Assembly (NCBI GenBank): GCA_965230615.1
Contig: OZ246012.1
Coordinates: 806,001 to 870,000, forward strand
Length of the DNA stretch: 64,000 nt
Reading direction: 5' to 3'
Source: G965230615 sp965230615
GTDB lineage: Bacteria; Pseudomonadota; Gammaproteobacteria; HTCC5015
A model generated the notes under the pieces. That model was not told where the DNA came from and made no database searches. It saw only the letters and a list, made by a program, of their open reading frames with translations. Shown here in pieces: positions 54,844 through 62,703 of the stretch (position 1 is its first letter; each line of letters starts with the position of its first letter). The position numbers were made by a program, and so were the translations under genes.

Positions 54844-55359
54844 TTATCCGTTAGCATTGATATAAAAATTCTTACGGGCATACGGCTTGCTGCTGCCGTA
54901 TTTATCTCTAATGTCTTCCATGCTGTGAGAGCCACGACTGCGACTTTTCCAGTCTGAGGGGCGGAAATACCAACGTTTCTTTTTAGAAGCATATTTAAAA
55001 TTAGCTTCTTTTATAGCGTCTTTGTGTTTTTTGGTTTCGCCAGATACCCATACCCAAGCGCCACAGATTTCAATATCTAACCCGTCGAGATGGATAATTT
55101 TATTAAGTGCTTCATTCACTGCTTCACTGTAGTTTTCTTCACTTTCAGAATTACCACTTGCAGAGCTATCACAAGGAATTTCGCCGTTAAATTCTTTTAG
55201 AATGTCATAAGCTGCGTTAATCATTTTCATCATTTCCGCCCCTGCTGGGTTGCGGTCTGGGTGAAATTGTTGTGCTGCTTGTCGGTAGGCTTTTTTAATA
55301 TCCTCCTGTGTTACTGTTCCACTTACGCCAAGTAATTTAGCTGCATCTTTTATATTCAT
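54844..55359 (-). CDS. J-domain (DnaJ-like) protein
   Basis: 171 residues with AAGGG before the ATG. The J domain covers about residues 1-60: AAKLLGVSGTVTQEDIKKAY, the HPD tripeptide in FHPDRNPAGAE and INAAYDILKEF. The C-terminal region (LDIEICGAWVWVSGETKKHK, then KKKRWYFRP) is found in plasmid- and phage-borne J-domain proteins. There is no zinc-finger or Gly/Phe region. It would recruit host DnaK to a plasmid process, perhaps replication. Operon with the downstream gene. Confidence 0.85.
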   Translation of the reverse strand: MNIKDAAKLLGVSGTVTQEDIKKAYRQAAQQFHPDRNPAGAEMMKMINAAYDILKEFNGEIPCDSSASGNSESEENYSEAVNEALNKIIHLDGLDIEICGAWVWVSGETKKHKDAIKEANFKYASKKKRWYFRPSDWKSRSRGSHSMEDIRDKYGSSKPYARKNFYINANG

Positions 55360-55708
55360 AGTCTTACCCTTTTTAAATTCGCTGTTGAGGTTCTTACAAG
55401 CAACGCTTGCGGTGCGCTGCTCATGAACCTCTGGCGACTAGGCCGACTAGGCGGGAGGAAAAGAATCAATAAAAATCGTGAGCCAGTTGGTGCGGGCAGG
55501 AGTAAAACGACAACTCGGTGGCCATCTATTTTTATTGATTCTTGGAGGGTGCAACGCCTCTGCTCTAAGGCAAGTGGAACGCGGCAGGCGTGAGTGATGT
55601 GTAGCCCATAGTTCCCCATGATTTTTGGGGAATGAGCGACTAGCGAAGGTGAAGCAGCACGACCTACATAGGCACGCGCTACTTTTAGAAAGAACGTTTT
55701 TTGGAAGG
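55360..55708. other. Structured gene-free stretch
   Basis: About 350 GC-richer bases upstream of the J-domain gene. They hold a 16-bp perfect inverted repeat (55461-55543) and a second one TTCCCCA/TGGGGAA near 55610-55630. The minus-strand ORF here lacks family signals. This may be a leader RNA, an origin-of-transfer-like site or another regulatory region. Confidence 0.5.
55461..55543. repeat. Perfect 16-bp inverted repeat with 51-base loop
   Basis: AAGAATCAATAAAAAT (55461-55476) and its exact complement (55528-55543). The loop is GC-rich (GTGAGCCAGTTGGTGCGGGC) while the arms are AT-rich, so it looks like a designed stem rather than chance. Confidence 0.7.
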
Positions 55709-57217
55709 TTAATCTAGATAAAGATTTTTATTTTCCGCAAAAGAATAAAGATCATGCTCATTAAATCGGTAACTAAAAACTGATTTTTGCATATTGGATA
55801 ACACTGAAACATCCTGGCGGCGAAGTTCTCCTGACGTATCACGGTAGGCAATTTCTAAAGCATTATTTGAAGATTTATCAACGGTAAACCAAATGCTACC
55901 CAGCACATCTTTCTTGGTAAGAGTTGATCCGTCAGAAAGCGTTACTTGGCTGGCATCATTCAGCTCAGCCATAACGGTTACGAGATATTCATCATCGTGA
56001 AATACCTCTAAGGCGCTGGATAATTTAGCAATCCACTCCGGACTGTTGGCATTGTGCTGCACTAACTGATTAAGCATGGCAGGATTATCATATATCTTCT
56101 CCGCCTCATAACGACTCACCCCAACGGAAGAACCACCTAATTTACTCAACTCGATTCTTTTTCCAAAACGCTCAGAGATGGTAATGCCATAACCGTCATT
56201 GATTAGGGTAATCAACATTTCCAAAGCCATTTTGCTACGAACAGCATCCGAATGCTTATCTTGCAACTCATACGCAAAAATCTTTGATTTCGGGCGAATA
56301 AGGCTGGTGAAAATATCAAAATATTGAAATAGCCAACCCTCCAGCTCGCCACGAACCTCAAACAATCGATCTTTGTACTGTATGAACTGTTTTGATTCTG
56401 TATCGTATTTTGCAAGGGCGAGCGCCATTTTCCTATCAAGCCGCTCAAAAGAATCCCCCGTTAAATGTTTCTTGGCATATTCAACGGCGTATTCTGGGTT
56501 GGTGTTAAGGGCAACATCAAACGCTTCAAAAATCAGATAATCTCTTTTGCTTTCTAAGATTTCTTTAGCAATGGGAAACACTGAATAGTCATGTGAGAAC
56601 GTTGTCAGAAACTCCCTTTGCTTCATATACTGCTCTTTAAAACCGTCTTTTGAAAAAATATCGCCAAATATATTTGCCTGATAATTTCCTCTGAACTGAA
56701 TTGATCCAAGAACAAAGCTAGAGCTGTACAGATTTAAAATATCTGAATAATCTTTCAGTGACGTATCTCTGTCGTTAGCAATGCGCACGAGGTCTGTTAG
56801 TTCTTTGTCCGTGATTTTAAAGTCATAACGATGCTCAGTTCGCGAACGCTGATAGCGCACATAAACAGAATCAAGTAAATAGCGGTCACGAATGGAAAGG
56901 AAGGTTTCATTTATCGGGGATTTTTGTTCTTCATAAGAAAGCCATCCGTTAACCTTTGCTCTCACCATTTCGGTCATGCCGTCTTTTATGTTTTGGTAGC
57001 CAAACACAGTAAATACAACGGTCATGGCCGTAAGAAAACCGACCATGACGTAAACCATCGTCATTACTTTTTTAATCGCAGCTTCACTGATATTGCTATT
57101 TTGAGCAGTAATCTTGTCCTCTAGGCGGCTTACCTCCTTATCGAAATCACGGGTTAAGTTCTCGCGTAATTGCTGATATTGAGTGTTAAGGTCTGGCGCT
57201 GAATCCTCATTGTGCAT
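55709..57217 (-). CDS. Membrane protein of unknown function with large soluble domain
   Basis: 502 residues with AGGGA before the ATG. An N-terminal coiled coil (about 12-40) leads to one membrane helix (VMTMVYVMVGFLTAMTVVFT, about 49-68). The remaining 430 residues are soluble and helical (ELTDLVRIANDRDTSLKDYS, AKYDTESKQFIQYKDRLFEV). A C-terminal part of about 100 residues (MAELNDASQVTLSDGSTLTK) is strand-rich. No family recognised. It stands alone between two non-coding stretches. It could be a plasmid-borne stress or entry-exclusion type protein, but there is no direct sign of this. Confidence 0.75.
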   Translation of the reverse strand: MHNEDSAPDLNTQYQQLRENLTRDFDKEVSRLEDKITAQNSNISEAAIKKVMTMVYVMVGFLTAMTVVFTVFGYQNIKDGMTEMVRAKVNGWLSYEEQKSPINETFLSIRDRYLLDSVYVRYQRSRTEHRYDFKITDKELTDLVRIANDRDTSLKDYSDILNLYSSSFVLGSIQFRGNYQANIFGDIFSKDGFKEQYMKQREFLTTFSHDYSVFPIAKEILESKRDYLIFEAFDVALNTNPEYAVEYAKKHLTGDSFERLDRKMALALAKYDTESKQFIQYKDRLFEVRGELEGWLFQYFDIFTSLIRPKSKIFAYELQDKHSDAVRSKMALEMLITLINDGYGITISERFGKRIELSKLGGSSVGVSRYEAEKIYDNPAMLNQLVQHNANSPEWIAKLSSALEVFHDDEYLVTVMAELNDASQVTLSDGSTLTKKDVLGSIWFTVDKSSNNALEIAYRDTSGELRRQDVSVLSNMQKSVFSYRFNEHDLYSFAENKNLYLD

Positions 57218-57328
57218 TATGGTATTCCCTTGTAGGTGTTGGGTATAAAACGCTTATGGGGGCATATTCTATCGTTATAAAGGTTGCCAAATACATTCTG
57301 ACGCAGAAAACAACTTAGTTGAGCAAAG

Positions 57329-57772
57329 ATGACAGAAGAGATTGAAGAAATCCTAGAGCAAGCCAAGCAATTGGCGGCTCGCTACAAGAAGCTCACAGGG
57401 AAACCTCTCGGTATCACGGGCGAGATCGCTGAATTTAATGCTGCCAGCCTACTGAATCTGGAGCTGGCAGAAGCTCGTACCGCTGGCTATGACGCGATTG
57501 GATCAGATGATAGGAAGATACAGATTAAAGGCCGTTGCCTCCCTGAGAACGCTAAGCCCGGTCAACGGGTCGGCTCTATCCGCCTCGACCATGAATGGGA
57601 TACCGTTTTGCTGGTTCTCATGGATGAAAGTTTCAACGTGCAGGAGATGTGGGAAGCACAGCGCCCAGCCATTGAAGAAGCCCTCCTTGCCCCCGGATCA
57701 AAGGCACGTAATGAACGTGGCGCTCTAGCGGTGAGCAAGTTCAAACAGATTGGGCGGAAAGTTTGGGGCTGA
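57329..57772 (+). CDS. PD-(D/E)XK-like nuclease-fold protein
   Basis: 147 residues. A helix with TGEIAEFNAASLL, then AGYDAIGSDDRKIQIKGRC, gives the order Glu, Asp, Gln-x-Lys typical of PD-(D/E)XK restriction-like enzymes. A later RLDHEWDTVLLVLMDES strand fits the fold. No methylase is beside it, so it may be a solitary nuclease or a degraded restriction enzyme relative. Activity is inferred from motif spacing only. Confidence 0.65.
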   Translation: MTEEIEEILEQAKQLAARYKKLTGKPLGITGEIAEFNAASLLNLELAEARTAGYDAIGSDDRKIQIKGRCLPENAKPGQRVGSIRLDHEWDTVLLVLMDESFNVQEMWEAQRPAIEEALLAPGSKARNERGALAVSKFKQIGRKVWG

Positions 57773-58097
57773 TTGCCTCGTCTTTGGATCGGTTCACAAA
57801 CACCCATCTAGCCATCATTGCCATATAGTGCAGTTGCTCGTCATCATTCAGGGCGAAGTAATGGGCGTGATCGGTGGCAAGCTCAGACAGGGTTTCGAGG
57901 ATTGGAGGGTTTTCACAGAGAACGCGGATATAGAGGCGGATGCCAACCACGTAGAACTCTACATGGAGGGTGGTTTCTTCAAAGATGCAGCAATGTTCTT
58001 TGAAGAAATAACGTGGCACATAGGTTTCCCGTCCAGCTGCACAACATGCACATGGACAGGAAACACAGCGCTTATTCCTGCCAATCGGCGAGGTCAT
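57741..58097 (-). CDS. Hypothetical protein overlapping its neighbours
   Basis: 118 residues in the frame after the lipoprotein gene, which it overlaps by 26 bases. It also overlaps the end of the plus-strand nuclease-like gene by 32 bases. It has a Cys cluster near the start (CVSCPCACCAAG), then VEFYVVGIRLYIRVLCE and YFALNDDEQLHYMAMMARWV. Codon use looks coding. No family recognised and the start is uncertain. Confidence 0.5.
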   Translation of the reverse strand: MTSPIGRNKRCVSCPCACCAAGRETYVPRYFFKEHCCIFEETTLHVEFYVVGIRLYIRVLCENPPILETLSELATDHAHYFALNDDEQLHYMAMMARWVFVNRSKDEAISPKLSAQSV

Positions 58098-58917
58098 AGT
58101 TGCAATCAGGTAAGAAGACGATTTTATCCCTCATAAGATCATCCCCTAGATAGGCGGTAAGCCCATCAGTCGAAAGCTCATCCGAGCCTGTCACGCGGGT
58201 GATGAATGCCCCTACATCCGTTCCACTGCTTGTTATGAAGTTAGAGCAGATAATGCCTCTATCCACATCTACCAGTGCCTCAAAGGTCGCATTGAACGGG
58301 CTTGAGATATAAAGCCTTACATCACCTTCCGTATCGGTAGTAGCTTGCAGGTTAAAGCTCAGATTGTCTTCACTATCGGTAATGAGAGTGCCTGCGAGCT
58401 GGGCTAGGCTAACAAACTCCATATAGGTAGGTTGCCAGTCCTCGGAAATGTCAGAGGCTTGGATTACATCACTGTTACACTGCCTAAAAGTGATGGCATC
58501 AGAGGTAATATCGCCTTTAACAGAGGTCGTGTACTCAAAGTACCCTGCATATTGGAGGCACACCACGCCTTCATCCTCAAGGTACAGCGCGGGGAATAAG
58601 GCGGCATCAATGCCATAGTCGCTGGCGCCAGCAATGTCTTCCCCCTCTTCATTCTCAAAGTAGAAGTAGATTTTAGCGTCACCATTAACATCGAGCTGGC
58701 GCGTGGAGGTAATGGCATGGCCATTCACGATGGCTTGGGCTACCTCTCCATCAAAGCCTGGAATGAAGCCTGTAAAGGCTGTTGGGGTAAAGGTCGGTGT
58801 GGGATCAGGTGTCGGGTCTGGCGTTGGCGTGGGGTTAGATGAGCCGCCCCCTCCATTATCGCAGCCCCCTAACAATATGGCACTCAGTACCACAGATGCA
58901 GTAATCGCTATGCGCAT
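58072..58917 (-). CDS. Lipoprotein with Pro/Thr-rich stalk
   Basis: 281 residues. Lipobox ILLGGC (Cys19), then a Gly/Ser and Thr-Pro-Asp-Pro stalk (about 26-45) and a strand-rich C-terminal domain (TAFTGFIPGFDGEVAQAIVN, LDVNGDAKIYFYFENEEGED). A proline-rich stalk is typical of surface-exposed lipoproteins. It reads away from the XRE gene and the operators at 58986-59056. Function unknown. Confidence 0.8.
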   Translation of the reverse strand: MRIAITASVVLSAILLGGCDNGGGGSSNPTPTPDPTPDPTPTFTPTAFTGFIPGFDGEVAQAIVNGHAITSTRQLDVNGDAKIYFYFENEEGEDIAGASDYGIDAALFPALYLEDEGVVCLQYAGYFEYTTSVKGDITSDAITFRQCNSDVIQASDISEDWQPTYMEFVSLAQLAGTLITDSEDNLSFNLQATTDTEGDVRLYISSPFNATFEALVDVDRGIICSNFITSSGTDVGAFITRVTGSDELSTDGLTAYLGDDLMRDKIVFLPDCNYDLADWQE

Positions 58918-58985
58918 AGCAGTTTCTCCAATGGTCTTTAATTAAGTAATGAATCGCGGTTTCAGAACATTCCGCATGAGTGACA

Positions 58986-59056
58986 GCGTGCTATAGCACG
59001 TACTGACTTCCGCATTTTACGTGCTTTAGCACGTATTCGCACGAGCTTTAGCACGT
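58986..59056. promoter_or_regulatory. Three palindromic operators (ACGTGCTTTAGCACGT type)
   Basis: GCGTGCTATAGCACGT (58986-59001), ACGTGCTTTAGCACGT (59019-59034) and ACGAGCTTTAGCACGT (59041-59056). Starts are 33 and 22 bases apart, about three and two helix turns. They lie between a divergent lipoprotein gene and an XRE gene, so the XRE protein is the likely binder and both genes may be controlled. Confidence 0.75.
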
Positions 59057-59105
59057 AATCATTCTCTTTTTGTTTAGGCACCGAACATTGAGGGGAATTG
59101 AGGCT

Positions 59106-59348
59106 ATGGCAGACGTAAAAACGGTATTTGGAGAAACGCTCAGAAAATACCGAACAAAAAGCAACCGTTCGCAACAAGACGTTGCCACGCGCTGCGATAT
59201 GTCCTTTCGGTACTATCAGGAATTAGAGGCAGGCACGAAGCAACCAACGATAACGACCCTGTTTAAATTGGCGGATAGTCTAGAGGTGAGTCCAGCCGAA
59301 CTCATCGAGCCTGTTTATCAAGAGTGGCGATCATCTACGAACAAATAG
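59106..59348 (+). CDS. XRE-family regulator
   Basis: 80 residues from the ATG at 59106 (AGGGG about 9 bases upstream). The helix-turn-helix reads RSQQDVATRCDMSFRYYQEL, followed by KQPTITTLFKLADSLEVSP, the typical small Cro/CI-like (C-protein-like) repressor. Three palindromes lie at -50 to -120 and suggest autoregulation. It is a relative in style of the protein at 17340. No restriction-modification genes flank it except the nuclease-like gene at 57329. Confidence 0.85.
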   Translation: MADVKTVFGETLRKYRTKSNRSQQDVATRCDMSFRYYQELEAGTKQPTITTLFKLADSLEVSPAELIEPVYQEWRSSTNK

Positions 59349-59458
59349 CCTTTAAACAGACTTTCAGTACTTCGTTTTACCTTCAATGGGCCTCCAGAGC
59401 TGCACATATCAAACAAGAATCATTTGACATTTGATTTTAAATCCACAACTATAAAAAG
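59349..59458. promoter_or_regulatory. Leader of the metal-efflux operon
   Basis: TTGACA lies at 59424-59429, but the best -10-like TATAAA (59450-59455) is 20 bases on and close to the ATG at 59459. So the promoter is either MerR-like in spacing or not this one. No metal-regulator gene is near. Confidence 0.3.
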
Positions 59459-59785
59459 ATGAAAAAACTTTCTGCACAGATTTTAGTATTCCTTTTTGTC
59501 ATGATGAATGTCATGACCTCTGTGCATGCAGATTGTTTAGATGCGTCTACCGACCATGCTGATAGCAGTGCCTCTATCCATTTACTAGATACCGACAGCG
59601 ATCAGGACACAGGCAATTCATCTTCAGATGACGATTGCTGCTCTTGCCTATGCCACCATTGTTCTGCTGTCCTTTCAGATAAAAAAGAATCACTTCCACA
59701 AGGTAAACTCACATTGCTTGCTTCTAGAGTTATTAACTCCCCATCTAGCATGCAATACCCACTCATAAGACCTCCCCAAGCATAG
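59459..59785 (+). CDS. Small periplasmic Cys/His-rich protein before czcC
   Basis: 108 residues with a signal peptide (about 1-24, ending SVHA). An Asp/Ser-rich middle (DTDSDQDTGNSSSDDD) leads into the dense motif CCSCLCHHC near residues 60-68. This is a strong soft-metal binding cluster. It lies 84 bases before the czcC-like gene on the same strand. Small proteins of this kind occur at the head of czc-type clusters and may bind incoming ions. The ion is not determined. Confidence 0.7.
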   Translation: MKKLSAQILVFLFVMMNVMTSVHADCLDASTDHADSSASIHLLDTDSDQDTGNSSSDDDCCSCLCHHCSAVLSDKKESLPQGKLTLLASRVINSPSSMQYPLIRPPQA

Positions 59786-59868
59786 CAAACCTCTATTTAC
59801 GCGTAGTTTAACTGCGTCTGCACAGGCTCGTTGTAGCCGTGCGCTTCTAATATTTAGGGATTTTTGTT

Positions 59869-61170
59869 ATGAAAGAAATTATTTCAGCATCAATGCTTTG
59901 CATTAGCTGTTTCCATATCAGTGCAGTATTTGCACAAGAAACACATGAACCTCACAACCATGCGGATCACACTTATTTAGATTCTGTGTATAAGAGTGGA
60001 AAACTCATCACTCTTCCACAGGCAATTAAAAAAGCCATAGAACAATCACCTCGTATTGTGTCATCTAATGCAAGATTAGATGCAGCAAAAGGAGAAGAAC
60101 AGCAGGCGGCTTATTGGAATAACCCTGCTCTTGGATTAGAAGTAGAAAATTTTGCAGGAACGGGAGATTTTAGCGGCACTGACAATGCTGAATACACGCT
60201 AAGTATCAACCACACCCTTGAGTTGGGTGGAAAGCGTTCCGCTCGTAAAGAGTCTGCGAAAGCAATAAGGAATGCGGTAGCAACCGACCTTTTGATAGAG
60301 AAGCTCAATATTGAGCGAGATGTACATCTCGCCTATTCAGAGGTGCTGGCAGAAGCTGAGGGAGTAAAGCTCGCCATAGAACAAGAGGAATTGGCAAAGA
60401 AGATACTCCAAACCGTCATACGTAGAGTCAGTGCAGCGGCAGAACCAGAAATTCAACAAAGTAAAGCAGAGGTGGCTTACGAAACCAGCGTCATTGCTCG
60501 TGAACTCGAAATGCAGCAATTACGTACTGCAAAAAGCAATCTCGCTAGGTTATGGGGCGAACATACATTAGCTGAATCGCTGGATCACTCACATTTTTTT
60601 GATCTGGTAGCTCCCGATAAATTGGCTTCCTATCAGGAAAAGCTCCAACACATTCCTGATATACAAAAACTGGCTTTTTTAAAATTAGAAAAAGAATCGT
60701 TATTAAAACTAGAAAAAGCCAAAGCAATTCCTGATCCCGATTTATCCCTCGGAGTACGCAATTATCGTGAAACAGACGATCAAGCCCTAATTTTTGAAGT
60801 TTCTATGCCAATCCCTTTCTTCAATAGAAATAATGGCAATATTTCCAAAGCACGCTCCCAAATCACACAGGTGGAGTTTGAATCGCGTCAGTTTGTACTC
60901 ATGCTGGAGCAGGAGTTGGTCAGTAGTTGGCAGCAATGGACATCGTCTTTTGCTAAAGCTGACCGACTCAAAAGAAAGTTAATCCCCACAGCAGAAAAAG
61001 CATTTCGATTGGCTAAATCAGGATATGAAAAAGGAAATTTTTCTTATCTTGAAGTGTTGGATGCTCAGCGAACTTTATTTGATGCAAGAACCCAATATCA
61101 CGATGCACTTAAACGTTATCACCAAAGTCGGGCAAACCTAGAACGACTAACCACTAACATCACACATTAG
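59869..61170 (+). CDS. czcC: CzcC-type outer-membrane efflux protein
   Basis: 433 residues with a signal peptide (ending VFAQE) and a short His-rich head (HEPHNHADHT). The TolC-family pattern is clear: LPQAIKKAIEQSPRIVSSNA, the YTLSINHTLELGGKR strand, then a second repeat half with ISKARSQITQVEFESRQF and RLAKSGYEKGNFSYLEVLDA. It forms the outer-membrane channel of an RND metal exporter with the CzcB and CzcA proteins that follow. Metal (Zn, Co, Cd, or Ni) cannot be fixed from this. Confidence 0.9.
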   Translation: MKEIISASMLCISCFHISAVFAQETHEPHNHADHTYLDSVYKSGKLITLPQAIKKAIEQSPRIVSSNARLDAAKGEEQQAAYWNNPALGLEVENFAGTGDFSGTDNAEYTLSINHTLELGGKRSARKESAKAIRNAVATDLLIEKLNIERDVHLAYSEVLAEAEGVKLAIEQEELAKKILQTVIRRVSAAAEPEIQQSKAEVAYETSVIARELEMQQLRTAKSNLARLWGEHTLAESLDHSHFFDLVAPDKLASYQEKLQHIPDIQKLAFLKLEKESLLKLEKAKAIPDPDLSLGVRNYRETDDQALIFEVSMPIPFFNRNNGNISKARSQITQVEFESRQFVLMLEQELVSSWQQWTSSFAKADRLKRKLIPTAEKAFRLAKSGYEKGNFSYLEVLDAQRTLFDARTQYHDALKRYHQSRANLERLTTNITH

Positions 61171-61254
61171 TAAATACCTCTATGCTCTTTTGGGCGGGCG
61201 AGCTGTTGAGGTAAAGAATTTGAATATGCCCAGCCCCCTAATCTGGAGAAAGAA

Positions 61255-61542
61255 ATGAATATAAAATTTTTGGCACACTGCTTAACCGCAATCATTATTT
61301 TAAGTGCAAATACCGCATTAGCGGAAAAATCACATAATCATGACCATGCTCATGAAAAGCAAGAACATGTTCACAAATGTACTGACACTGAAAATGATAA
61401 CCACAAAGACTGCGAAGATCATGGCAATGACCATATGGATGATGACAGCCATAGCCATGAACATAAGGAAGATTCACACAATGACCACGATAAGCATGAC
61501 GGTGAACACGACCATAAACATCATAAGCACGGAGATAAATAA
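61255..61542 (+). CDS. His/Asp-rich periplasmic metal-binding protein
   Basis: 95 residues with GGAG before the ATG and a signal peptide (ending TALAE). The rest is almost all His, Asp, Glu and Lys (HNHDHAHEKQEHVHK, DDDSHSHEHKEDSHNDHDK). It overlaps the CzcB start by one base (TAATG). Its C-terminal His region looks copied from, or ancestral to, the His-rich head of the next protein. It probably buffers zinc-like ions in the periplasm. Confidence 0.8.
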   Translation: MNIKFLAHCLTAIIILSANTALAEKSHNHDHAHEKQEHVHKCTDTENDNHKDCEDHGNDHMDDDSHSHEHKEDSHNDHDKHDGEHDHKHHKHGDK

Positions 61543-62693
61543 TGAGAGTGTTCCGTAAATATTTTGTTTTATTGCTGTTGGCAACGAGCAGTCTCACTTT
61601 CAGTTCCTTGTCTTTTGTGACAACAGCCAATGCTACCAGCGGACATGAACATCATGACCATGACGATCACGGGCATGATGAGGAAGAAGGTCACGCACAT
61701 GACGATGGACACAAACACGATGACAGTCATAGCCATGAAGAGCATGGTAGTGACCATGTAGATGATGATAACCATTCACATGAGCATGAGGAAGATTCTC
61801 ATAGTGAGCATGACGGCCATGAAGATGCACATGGTGATGAACACGACCATCATGAACATGGAGAGCATGAAGAAGGTAAAACGACAATAGATGCTGATGC
61901 GGCAAAGGCGGCTGGGATAAAAATTGATACCGTTAAACCAACCATAATCAAGGAAGTGTTGCCCCTTACAGGACGCATCATACTTAACCGCAACACCACT
62001 GCTGAAGTGCGAGCACGTTTTCAAGGAATTGTACAAAACGTAAAAGTCAATTTGGGGGATAGCGTTACCAAAGGTCAACCACTTGTCACCATTGAAGCCA
62101 ACGAAAGTCTGCGCGTTTATACCATTAACTCCCCCACTAACGGTGTTGTGTTAGCACGCAATACCAATATTGGAAATGTCACTGGTGAAGAAGCTCTTTT
62201 TACCATCGCTGATTTATCAGAAGTCTGGGCTGAGCTTCATGTTTTTCCAAGTGATATTGGAAAAATAAGAAAACAGCAGCAAGTTCGTATTCACACGATT
62301 GAAAATGATAGAGAAATCGAAGCACCAATCACATTGATTCTGCCGACAGCCGATTCATTGAGCCAAACGGTTATTGCCGTAGCTTCCATCCCTAACAAGG
62401 ACGGAAAATGGCGACCAGGCATGACCATTGAAGGCGATGTGCATATTTCAGAAAAGCGTGTGGCATTAGCCGTAGCAGAAAGTGCAATACAACGTATCGA
62501 GAATAAAACGGTCGTCTTTGTAAAAGAAGGTGAAAGTTATGAAAAACGAGTTGTAAAGCTCGGCAGAGGAGATGGAAAATTCATAGAAGTACGTGAAGGC
62601 TTAAAGGCTGGAGAACACTATGTCAGTCAAGGCAGCTTTATTGTGAAGGCAGACATTGGAAAAAATGAAGCTGGTCACGACCACGCGCACTAA
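61542..62693 (+). CDS. czcB: CzcB-type periplasmic adaptor with His-rich head
   Basis: 383 residues. A signal peptide (ending NATS) is followed by about 80 residues rich in His and Asp (residues about 32-113). The membrane fusion fold follows: TIDADAAKAAGIKIDTVKPT, the barrel-sandwich half GIVQNVKVNLGDSVTKGQPL, then SPTNGVVLARNTNIGNVT, and VKADIGKNEAGHDHAH at the end. It links CzcA to CzcC. The long His head suggests it collects zinc-like ions for export. Confidence 0.9.
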   Translation: MRVFRKYFVLLLLATSSLTFSSLSFVTTANATSGHEHHDHDDHGHDEEEGHAHDDGHKHDDSHSHEEHGSDHVDDDNHSHEHEEDSHSEHDGHEDAHGDEHDHHEHGEHEEGKTTIDADAAKAAGIKIDTVKPTIIKEVLPLTGRIILNRNTTAEVRARFQGIVQNVKVNLGDSVTKGQPLVTIEANESLRVYTINSPTNGVVLARNTNIGNVTGEEALFTIADLSEVWAELHVFPSDIGKIRKQQQVRIHTIENDREIEAPITLILPTADSLSQTVIAVASIPNKDGKWRPGMTIEGDVHISEKRVALAVAESAIQRIENKTVVFVKEGESYEKRVVKLGRGDGKFIEVREGLKAGEHYVSQGSFIVKADIGKNEAGHDHAH

Positions 62694-62703
62694 AGAGGAT
62701 GTT

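Noticed and set aside
55461..55543. Retron msr-msd or group II intron end
   Set aside because: No reverse transcriptase is in the window, so only the inverted repeat is reported.
55356..55619. 87-codon minus-strand ORF before the J-domain gene
   Set aside because: Composition does not look like a folded protein and it spans the inverted repeat; treated as non-coding.
57750..58136. 128-codon plus-strand ORF
   Set aside because: Opposite to a better minus-strand frame that follows the lipoprotein gene; no ribosome site.
61295..62078. Long minus-strand ORFs rich in His and Val opposite the czcB head
   Set aside because: They mirror the His/Asp-rich coding repeats on the plus strand and are frame shadows.
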